A stretch of 64,000 nucleotides of DNA from NCBI RefSeq assembly GCF_000187745.1, contig NZ_GL732486.1, positions 420,736 through 484,735 on the forward strand, given 5' to 3'. This DNA is from Streptococcus sp. M334. Lineage in GTDB: Bacteria > Bacillota > Bacilli > Lactobacillales > Streptococcaceae. Below are positions 58,200 to 64,000 of this stretch, piece after piece. A model generated the notes under the pieces. That model saw only the letters and a program-made list of their open reading frames with translations, had not been told where the DNA came from and made no database searches. Both the position numbers and the translations under genes were made by a program. How positions within the stretch are numbered: the first letter of the stretch is position 1; every line of letters starts with the position of its first letter.

Positions 58200-59660
58200 C
58201 TAGTTCTCCTTTCTCTTAATGACGTTGATGTGATTGATCTCAGGATCTTCCGTCCCTTGGAGGGAACAACCACGTTCCTTGGCAAATTGGATATAATCCA
58301 CAATTTCACGTGTAATGCGTTCACCAGGAGCCAAGATAGGAATTCCTGGAGGATAGCACATGACAAATTCTCCACAAACTTGTCCGACAGATTCGTTCAA
58401 TGTCAAACTTTTTCTCTCTGAATAGAAGGCTTCTTGCGGAGACAGCACTAACTCGGGCTGGATATATTCTCCTGCTATCAAGTCTTTCCCATCTCTTGAA
58501 TAGAGTCTCTTGATATCAGCAAGAGCACCAACCAAGCGCTCGATGTCTTGGATGCGGTCACCAATTGAAATATAAGCCAAGATATTGCCAATATCACCAA
58601 ATTCAATTTGAATATCGTATTCGTCTCGTAGGAGGTCATAAACCTCGATACCTGTTAAGCCAATACCCTGAGTGTAAACTGACAGCTTGGTTACGTCAAA
58701 ATCACAAACAGACACTCCGTCTATTAACTCTTTTGAGTAAGCATAGTAACCGCCAATGGCATTGATTTCACGGCGAGCGTACTCGGATAGCTCAATGACT
58801 TTCTCAAACGACTCTTTACCACGAAGGGCCAAGTTGCGACGTGAAATATCCAAACTAGCCATCAACAAATAAGAGGCGGATGTTGACTGGGTCAGGTTGA
58901 TAATCTGACGAACGTATTCAGGATTCATCTGCTCCCCGATTAAAAGAAGCGAACTTTGGGTCAAACTCCCACCAGACTTATGCATGGAGACTGCTGCCAT
59001 ATCAGCACCTGCATCCATAGCAGAAATTGGCAATTTATCTGTAAAATGCAAATGCGCTCCGTGGGCTTCATCTACTAAAACCAGCATGCCAGCTTCATGA
59101 GCCATTTCTGTCAATCCCCTTAGGTCTGAACAGATTCCGTAGTAAGTAGGATTGTTAATCAAAATGGCCTTGGCATCTGGATGCTCCTTTATGGCCTTAG
59201 CTACTCGGTCATTTTCAAGACCTAAAGCGATACCAATCTTAGAATCCACACTCATCTCGATATAGATGGGAATAGCACCACATAGAACCAGCGCATTGAT
59301 GGCAGATTTATGGACATTTCTCGGAAGAATAATCTTATCTCCAGTCTTACAAGTTGACAGAATCATAGTCTGTACCGATGAAGTTGTTCCACCAATCATG
59401 AGAAAGGCATGGGCAGCTCCAAATGCATCCGCAGCTAATTCTTCTGCATCCCTGATAATAGAGATGGGATGACCTAAATTGTCCAAGGGTTTCATGGAGT
59501 TGACGTCAATGCCTACACATTTTTCACCTAGCAGTTCGACAAGTTCTGGATTTCCCCGTCCACGCTTGTGACCTGGAACATCAAAGGGAACAATCCGTTT
59601 CTTGCGTAACTTCACCAAGGCTTCATATATTGGGGCTTGGTTTTGATCTAACTCTTTCAA
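58200..59660 (-). CDS. speA: Arginine (or lysine/ornithine) decarboxylase, first gene of the polyamine operon
   Basis: A 486-residue PLP decarboxylase of the short Orn/Lys/Arg group. The PLP Lys is K228 (AAVSMHKSGGS), with DEAHGAH at 197-203. Older pneumococcal annotations call it lysine decarboxylase (cad); downstream agmatine enzymes argue for arginine as substrate and agmatine as product. The start is a TTG with AAGGAG six bases upstream; the nearer ATG (in GCATGTC) closes after two codons. Confidence 0.88.
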   Translation of the reverse strand: MKELDQNQAPIYEALVKLRKKRIVPFDVPGHKRGRGNPELVELLGEKCVGIDVNSMKPLDNLGHPISIIRDAEELAADAFGAAHAFLMIGGTTSSVQTMILSTCKTGDKIILPRNVHKSAINALVLCGAIPIYIEMSVDSKIGIALGLENDRVAKAIKEHPDAKAILINNPTYYGICSDLRGLTEMAHEAGMLVLVDEAHGAHLHFTDKLPISAMDAGADMAAVSMHKSGGSLTQSSLLLIGEQMNPEYVRQIINLTQSTSASYLLMASLDISRRNLALRGKESFEKVIELSEYARREINAIGGYYAYSKELIDGVSVCDFDVTKLSVYTQGIGLTGIEVYDLLRDEYDIQIEFGDIGNILAYISIGDRIQDIERLVGALADIKRLYSRDGKDLIAGEYIQPELVLSPQEAFYSERKSLTLNESVGQVCGEFVMCYPPGIPILAPGERITREIVDYIQFAKERGCSLQGTEDPEINHINVIKRKEN

Positions 59661-60052
59661 GACATGCTCCTTTATCGTATTTGTAGCGCCTCAAGAAGAT
59701 AAAGGCGACTAAAGGTTGACTTATGAAAAAAGAGCAGGTTTTCACCTGCTCTGCAATCTTCTGACGTTTTTATGTTTGTTTCTTTTGAGTATGTCTGTTC
59801 CCGATGTTTCCTAACTCTCTAGTAGCAAATATTACGTACTTTATTGATCGTTTCACAAGATGACGTGTGCTTTCACCACACTAAAAATTTATGAATTAGG
59901 ACAAGTGTCCTAACATCAACTTATAAAAGTAGGCTTTTAACCCTATCAATAATGTGGCTTTTCAACCACGCTTCGGCATTCAACCCTGCCTGTCCGTAGG
60001 CATTTTTTACTCGGGTTTATATTTGCTAGAAAACATCATCTCATTTTCTAAG
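59661..60052 (-). promoter_or_regulatory. Structured leader of the polyamine operon
   Basis: About 390 nt from the predicted start site to speA. On the minus strand, three hairpins of similar design follow each other at 59990-59975, 59969-59954 and 59945-59930, each with GGTTGAAAAG-like loops. A palindrome TTAGGACACTTGTCCTAA is at 59913-59896 and a GTGTG/CACAC hairpin at 59881-59865. A terminator closes the leader at about 59725-59752. The layout (ordered stems, then an intrinsic terminator before the first gene) is that of a cis-regulatory RNA. I do not recognise the family. Confidence 0.55.
59725..59752 (-). terminator. Intrinsic terminator in the speA leader
   Basis: On the minus strand AGAGCAGGT, loop GAAA, ACCTGCTCT, then six T. 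It lies about 65 nt upstream of the speA start and can stop transcription before the operon. Confidence 0.85.
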
Positions 60053-60059
60053 CTCCATT

Positions 60060-60088
60060 ACTATATCATGTTTTTAAGAACTTGTAAA
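60060..60088 (-). promoter_or_regulatory. Promoter of the polyamine operon
   Basis: On the minus strand TTTACA (60088-60083), 17 bp, TATAGT (60065-60060). An imperfect palindrome GTAAAACGCTTTAC overlaps the -35 box and could be an operator. Confidence 0.7.
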
Positions 60089-60287
60089 GCGTTTTACGAA
60101 AAAAATATAAAAAAGTTCGCAAAATATTTGGATTTTATTTGATTTAATACTAATTATTTTCTTGTAAACGATTATAAAGTGAACAAAATGATTTTCATAT
60201 TTAATTTAAATTTTTTATGCAATTCTATACTCATTACCCTCGGTGTTTGATTTATCAGAAAAAATGCTGAAATTTCTACATCATTAG

Positions 60288-60380
60288 AATCGTGCAACTT
60301 TTTTCAGATACTTTTAAAAGATTGATTTCATTACCTCTTTCCTTTATGCTGGATAAAAAGGAGAATAGTATGTCAGAAAC
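60288..60380 (+). repeat. Left copy of a 93-bp duplication (VIT gene promoter and first codons)
   Basis: It matches 61651-61743 at about 90 of 93 bases with no gaps (offset 1363). The copy includes the promoter (TTGATT, 17 bp, TATGCT), the ribosome site AAAAGGAGA and ATG TCA GAA AC. After the ATG the frame reads MSETHYS and stops, so it is a dead copy. The -10 box TATGCT differs from TATACT in the right copy. Confidence 0.92.
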
Positions 60381-60389
60381 CCACTACAG

Positions 60390-60419
60390 TTGACAAAGAG
60401 CCGATTTTTTGTCTATAAT
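60390..60419 (+). promoter_or_regulatory. Near-consensus promoter antisense to the 259-residue gene
   Basis: TTGACA (60390-60395), 18 bp, TATAAT (60414-60419) on the plus strand. It points into the 3' end of the minus-strand 259-residue gene. No plus-strand gene is visible before 61733. Confidence 0.65.
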
Positions 60420-60478
60420 CTATAATTTTAATATGTTTAAGATATGTAACTCATATAAAAGGCTATAGAAATATATAG

Positions 60479-61258
60479 TTATTCAACCACTTTAAATAAG
60501 AGCGATTGTTTATTAGATAGTTCCAATTTTGGAAAACCATTAGAAAAATCTAGCTTGCCGACGGCGACAAAATGATAAATTTGTTTTTCATCAATACTAT
60601 CTTCCGTAGCACCTCTATAAATTTGTGTTTTTTTCTTCCACTCTCTATTTTTATTTTCACAAAAGATATCTAAAAAACAATAGAAGTATGACTCTCCTGC
60701 CTCATTAGTTTTTTCAATCCTTTGAACCTTTAATTTCACTTCACCATAAAACAAATAAAGTTCTCCCGCAATCTCTTCACCAAGCCATGTACTCAATTTT
60801 TTGCGTCTGAGTGACCTTCGGATTTGTTGACCATTCTTCTCCTTCTTTAGAAGCAATGGATTATCAACTTCTACATTGTTCGTTGCTTGGGTGGTAATCA
60901 CCCTATTAACTAGGGGATCCCGTAGCAATAATCGCATCATAGAGGCCATTTTATCCTGTATTTGTCCATCCGTCAATGACTCATAATACTCCTTAGAAAA
61001 TTGAATAGAACTATATTCATGAATGTAGGAGCAATACGGTAAATGTCTCGAACTAGATTTCCTTCTCAAAAATGCTCTTTTTTTAGAAGTTTTATGCACA
61101 TAACTTAGCTCTGCAGATCTACACTCTGGACAAAACATAGTGCCCTCATAATTACCTAACTTACCATCATGACTTTCCACAAAATCAGCTATATCATCCA
61201 AGGTTGCAATATCATGTATTGAAGTGCAGTAACATTCATCAAAAGATTTCTTGAGCAT
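60479..61258 (-). CDS. Hypothetical protein with a zinc-finger-like N-terminus
   Basis: A 259-residue soluble protein. A region at about 40-85 has MFCPECRSAELSYVH, a basic loop and HLPYCSYIH, a plausible C2-HC zinc site like the CoiA-type nucleic-acid finger. A basic middle (QQIRRSLRRKKLSTW) and a strand-rich C-terminus follow. AATAATGCTC is at the start with GGAGGCAAAT upstream. It is bracketed by the 93-bp direct repeats. I do not recognise a family; a DNA- or RNA-binding role is inferred from the motifs only. Confidence 0.6.
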   Translation of the reverse strand: MLKKSFDECYCTSIHDIATLDDIADFVESHDGKLGNYEGTMFCPECRSAELSYVHKTSKKRAFLRRKSSSRHLPYCSYIHEYSSIQFSKEYYESLTDGQIQDKMASMMRLLLRDPLVNRVITTQATNNVEVDNPLLLKKEKNGQQIRRSLRRKKLSTWLGEEIAGELYLFYGEVKLKVQRIEKTNEAGESYFYCFLDIFCENKNREWKKKTQIYRGATEDSIDEKQIYHFVAVGKLDFSNGFPKLELSNKQSLLFKVVE

Positions 61259-61650
61259 TATTTGCCTCCTTCATTCTTACTCAATTGATTTGAAACGTCA
61301 ATTACAAATACATACTAACAATTTTGTACATTTTAACGATTAACAATTACATTAACATTATACTACATTTTTAAAATTCATAAATTACACGACTAAGCAA
61401 TAAAATTTCAATTTTTCTAAAACAAGCTTATTCCAAGACTTTCTTAGTATTCTATTGTATAAATTACTTTATTCCGATTTCTGTTGTTACTAGTTTAATC
61501 ATAAAATCTTTCTTACTCCGATTAGTAAATCTACCTCCTATTATACCATAGATAAGTAGAAAAAGGACAAGTCTATCAGCTTTGCTTCTCTTTTATCCTT
61601 CTCTACTAGCTAGTGCTGTTTCTAACTTTTAAAAAAGCTCGTAAAATTAA
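61259..61650. other. Upstream region of the 259-residue gene
   Basis: About 390 bp, very AT-rich. It contains the minus-strand promoter of the 259-residue gene (TATAAT-like boxes at about 61352-61362) and an imperfect stretch near 61540-61620. No gene is supported. Confidence 0.4.
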
Positions 61651-61743
61651 AATCGTGCAACTTTTTTCAGATACTTTTAAAAGATTGATTTCATTAGCTA
61701 TTTCCTTTATACTGGATAAAAAGGAGAATAGTATGTCAGAAAC
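61651..61743 (+). repeat. Right copy of the 93-bp duplication, functional VIT promoter
   Basis: It contains TTGATT (61685-61690), 17 bp, TATACT (61708-61713), then AAAAGGAGAATAGT and the ATG at 61733. The predicted start site would give a leader of only about 13 nt. This copy drives the intact transporter gene. Confidence 0.9.
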
Positions 61744-62428
61744 AAATCACGAAATTGATTCAAATTTTGCAGGTCGTTTAAATATCCTGCGTGCGGGTGT
61801 TCTTGGTGCAAATGATGGAATTATTTCCATTGCTGGTGTGGTTATCGGGGTTGCCAGTGCCACTAGCAATATCTGGATTATCTTTTTATCAGGATTTGCA
61901 GCTATTTTGGCCGGTGCCTTTTCAATGGCTGGTGGAGAATATGTATCCGTTTCAACTCAAAAAGATACTGAGGAAGCAGCTGTTGCGCGTGAGCAACTCT
62001 TACTAGACCAAGATATAGAACTAGCTAAAAAATCCCTCTATACTGCCTATATCCAAAATGGAGAATGTGAAACCTCTGCTCAACTCTTGACCAATAAGGC
62101 CTTTCTTAAAAATCCACTCAAGGCTCTGGTCGAGGAAAAATATGGGATTGAGTACGAAGAATTTACCAATCCTTGGCACGCTGCTGTTTCCAGCTTTGTT
62201 GCCTTTTTCCTTGGAAGTTTGCCTCCAATGCTGTCAGTGACCATTTTCCCAAGTGATTACCGCATTCCAGCTACTGTCCTGATTGTAGGTCTTTCACTCT
62301 TGATGACTGGCTACACTAGTGCCAAACTTGGAAAAGCCCCAACCAAAACAGCTATGATTCGTAACCTTGCTATTGGTCTCTTGACTATGGGAGTTACCTT
62401 CTTACTCGGACAACTTTTCAGCATTTAA
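61733..62428 (+). CDS. VIT1/CCC1-family transporter (iron/manganese)
   Basis: A 231-residue membrane protein of the VIT/CCC1 group: an N-terminal segment RAGVLGANDGIISIAGVVIG (the conserved GANDG loop), SMAGGEYVSVSTQ, a short cytosolic charged domain, and three more helices at the C-terminus. The family moves Fe2+ or Mn2+ out of the cytosol. ATG 61733 has AAAGGAGA at a suitable distance; an in-frame start at 61613 lies upstream of the promoter and is rejected. The stop overlaps the start of the BOX element. Confidence 0.9.
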   Translation: MSETNHEIDSNFAGRLNILRAGVLGANDGIISIAGVVIGVASATSNIWIIFLSGFAAILAGAFSMAGGEYVSVSTQKDTEEAAVAREQLLLDQDIELAKKSLYTAYIQNGECETSAQLLTNKAFLKNPLKALVEEKYGIEYEEFTNPWHAAVSSFVAFFLGSLPPMLSVTIFPSDYRIPATVLIVGLSLLMTGYTSAKLGKAPTKTAMIRNLAIGLLTMGVTFLLGQLFSI

Positions 62429-62624
62429 TACTCTTCGAAAATCTCTTCAAACCACGTCAGCGTTGCCTTGCCGTATATATGGTTACTGACTTCGTCAGTT
62501 CTATCTGCAACCTCAAAACAGTGTTTTGAGCTGACTTCGTCAGTTCTATCTGCAACCTCAAAGCAGTGCTTTGAGCAACCTGCGGCTAGCTTCCTAGTTT
62601 ACTTTTTGATTTTCATTGAGTATA
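62428..62624. repeat. BOX element (boxA, two boxB, boxC)
   Basis: It starts ATACTCTTCGAAAATCTCTT, has CGTCAGCGTTGCCTTGCCGT (the classical boxA site), then two copies of the boxB unit ACTGACTTCGTCAGTTCTAT..TTTTGAG, and a boxC unit ending TTTTCATTGAGTAT. BOX elements are dispersed repeats of pneumococcus and its relatives and support the mitis-group assignment. Confidence 0.93.
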
Positions 62625-62635
62625 AAATACAAGAA

Positions 62636-62668
62636 ATACCTCGATTTTGAAGTCGAGGTATCTTTTTT
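62636..62668. terminator. Terminator between the BOX element and the permease gene
   Basis: A 9-bp stem ATACCTCGA / TCGAGGTAT with loop TTTTGAAG, followed by CTTTTTTT on the plus strand. It lies at the 3' end of the minus-strand permease gene and may also serve the plus-strand transporter. Confidence 0.8.
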
Positions 62669-64000
62669 TACATTTGTACAATCTTGCGATAGCTTCTAGA
62701 AGTAATCATGAAAATCAGCACATAGGCGATGAGGAAGATAGCGCAGATAGACAAGGTCACAATCAACATCATAGTCGTATCTATTACACCAATCACTTTT
62801 AAAATCAGACTAAGCATATGGTAGGCAAAGGCGAGATGTATGAAGGCAAAGAGCAAAGGAAGGAAGAAAACAGTTAAAACCTGTTTGTTGATGGTTTGCT
62901 TGATTTGCTTTTGATCTAAACCGACTTTCTGCAAGATAATAAAGCGTTCACGGTCTTCATAACCTTCAGAAATTTGTTTGTAGTAGATGACCAGAACGGT
63001 TCCGACCATAAAGATAATGGATAGGAAAATACCGATAAAGAAGACACCACCAAAGAGGGCACTCATCTGAGCACTAGCATCTGCTAGATTGCTACCGTAA
63101 ACATAGCTACCTTCCGTGTTTAATTGAGCATTAAACTGATTGAGGTATTTATCATATTCTTCAGCGACCTTGAGTTGTTCTTCTTCACTGATATTTACAT
63201 TCATACCACCGTAAAACTGATTATAGATAGCCGAATCTGGGAATTGGTCAAAAAAGGCTTGTAAATTAGGTACAACAAGGTAATTGTAATCAGCAGTCAA
63301 AATATTAAACTGATTTGGAACATGGTTTACAATGAAATCTTTAGTAAATTCTTCTTTGACAGAAAATTGATGATCATTTAGAGTTAGAGCTTTCTGTTCT
63401 TTAACTCCCTCATTCTTTGCAAAGAGTCCGACCTCATTTCCTGATAGAGACAGTTTTTGGCCAGTCATATTTTCATAATCTTTTTGGTCAAATACCATGA
63501 AAACTGTTGTGGGTTGGACACGATTTTGTCCTTTTTCAAAAAGGGTTAACTTGCTACCTTCTTGGTTTGCAACACCAAAGTAAGCGTAACGAAGAACTTC
63601 TTTCTCTTTAATCTTATAACCTTTGTCACTTGCAAACTGGCTCAAGAGTTTGTCCAAATCTTCTTTTTCAACATTTTGCCCTGAAACCCCAAAATCATGA
63701 GGATTTAGAACTTTTTTAAAGCTTTCTGAGGCATTGAAAATGCTTGTCGCTGCTGACATGGTTACCAAAACCATTGTTGACAAGATAGCGATGGTTGCTA
63801 GCCCAACCGCATTTTTCTTCATACGAAAAATCAAGTTGGAAACAGAGATGAGGTTATTAGGTTGGTAATAGTATTTCTTGTTTTTCTTTAAGATTTGTAG
63901 GAAGACTGTAATTCCTGCATTAAACAAGAGATAAGTACCAAAGATAACCAGCAAAACAGCTAGGAAGAAAGTTGTTAGGGCTGTAAGAGGATCTTTTACA
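62668..64000 (-). CDS. FtsX-type ABC permease (BceB-like), partial
   Basis: The gene runs off the right edge; about 444 codons are visible. Hydrophobic segments lie at the N-terminal part of the fragment, then a large extracellular domain (about 200 residues, starting ATSIFNASESFKKVLNPHDF), then three membrane segments with an FtsX domain (VIYYKQISEGYEDRERFIIL). The frame continues upstream of the first internal start (TTG 63954), so the true start is outside. BceB-type permeases work with a BceA ATPase in bacitracin or peptide-antibiotic detoxification. Confidence 0.85.
   Translation of the reverse strand, partial: VKDPLTALTTFFLAVLLVIFGTYLLFNAGITVFLQILKKNKKYYYQPNNLISVSNLIFRMKKNAVGLATIAILSTMVLVTMSAATSIFNASESFKKVLNPHDFGVSGQNVEKEDLDKLLSQFASDKGYKIKEKEVLRYAYFGVANQEGSKLTLFEKGQNRVQPTTVFMVFDQKDYENMTGQKLSLSGNEVGLFAKNEGVKEQKALTLNDHQFSVKEEFTKDFIVNHVPNQFNILTADYNYLVVPNLQAFFDQFPDSAIYNQFYGGMNVNISEEEQLKVAEEYDKYLNQFNAQLNTEGSYVYGSNLADASAQMSALFGGVFFIGIFLSIIFMVGTVLVIYYKQISEGYEDRERFIILQKVGLDQKQIKQTINKQVLTVFFLPLLFAFIHLAFAYHMLSLILKVIGVIDTTMMLIVTLSICAIFLIAYVLIFMITSRSYRKIVQM

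Larger units (their letters stand above)
60089..60478. other. Gap between the polyamine promoter and the 259-residue gene
   Basis: About 390 bp of AT-rich DNA. It holds the left copy of the 93-bp repeat (60288-60380), a dead eight-codon frame from the VIT gene start, and a near-consensus plus-strand promoter at 60390-60419. Confidence 0.6.

Noticed and set aside
60076..60100. GTAAAACGCTTTAC as a CcpA cre site
   Set aside because: The outer bases do not fit the cre consensus (TGWAANCGNTNWCA) on either side, so only a generic palindrome is claimed.
62468..62650. Small plus-strand frame containing repeated SVLSATSKQCFE
   Set aside because: The repeat is the boxB unit of the BOX element read as protein; it is not a gene.

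Overview
The window comes from a mitis-group Streptococcus, most likely S. pneumoniae or a close relative (S. mitis, S. pseudopneumoniae). The evidence is a BOX repeat, rexB-rexA beside an IgA1-type M26 metalloprotease, an arginine-to-spermidine polyamine operon, and a Tn916 element carrying tet(M) with an inserted mega (mef(E)/mel) cassette. Species cannot be settled from the sequence alone. No rRNA, tRNA or CRISPR array was recognised.

Region 1 (1-11460) is the right part of a Tn916-family conjugative transposon: tet(M), the accessory gene orf6, the regulators orf9/orf7/orf8, and xis-int at the right end. orf6 is split by a mega element of about 5.5 kb (about 2089-7597). Mega carries the macrolide efflux pair mef(E)-mel behind a leader-peptide attenuator, a convergent cluster of small genes (a frameshifted umuC remnant, a YolD-like gene, a DUF5960-like gene) and a possible recombinase fragment. 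This is the Tn2009/Tn2010 type of tetracycline plus macrolide resistance element.

Region 2 (about 11461-26000) is part of a Tn5252/ICESa2603-like integrative conjugative element into which Tn916 has inserted, next to a dead IS110 remnant. All genes are on the minus strand. From the right they are: a small gene, a RepA_N-type initiator with a membrane tail, an orphan cytosine-5 methyltransferase, a small-gene cluster (unknown protein, an Spx-like protein without cysteines, an HTH-like protein, a CPBP protease), then a type IV secretion module (PcfB-like, VirD4, VirB2-like, VirB6/TrbL, PrgI, VirB4, and a membrane-anchored lysozyme-CHAP hydrolase). The relaxase and the ICE integrase are not in the window.

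Region 3 (26000-47600) looks chromosomal: a RelB/RelE-type toxin-antitoxin pair; two tandem M26 zinc metalloproteases (a ZmpB/ZmpD-like protein and an IgA1 protease carrying an extra trypsin-like domain), both with N-terminal LPNTG anchors and shared 17-residue repeats; a hypothetical gene; and rexB-rexA, the AddAB-type recombination nuclease.

Region 4 (47600-64000) holds a CPBP protease, a Cof-type HAD phosphatase, a bacitracin/lantibiotic-type ABC exporter convergent with a two-component system whose kinase is frameshifted, and the six-gene polyamine operon speA-speE-casdh-nspC-aguA-aguB. That operon has a leader of about 390 nt ending in an intrinsic terminator. Beyond it lies a 259-residue gene of unknown function, bracketed by a 93-bp direct duplication of the promoter and first codons of the downstream VIT/CCC1-type transporter gene. 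The window ends with a BOX element and a truncated FtsX/BceB-type permease.

The most unusual signals are the structured leader of the polyamine operon, the promoter duplication around the 259-residue gene with a near-consensus promoter antisense to it, the trypsin/M26 fusion protease beside its paralogue, and the Spx-like protein without cysteines on the ICE.
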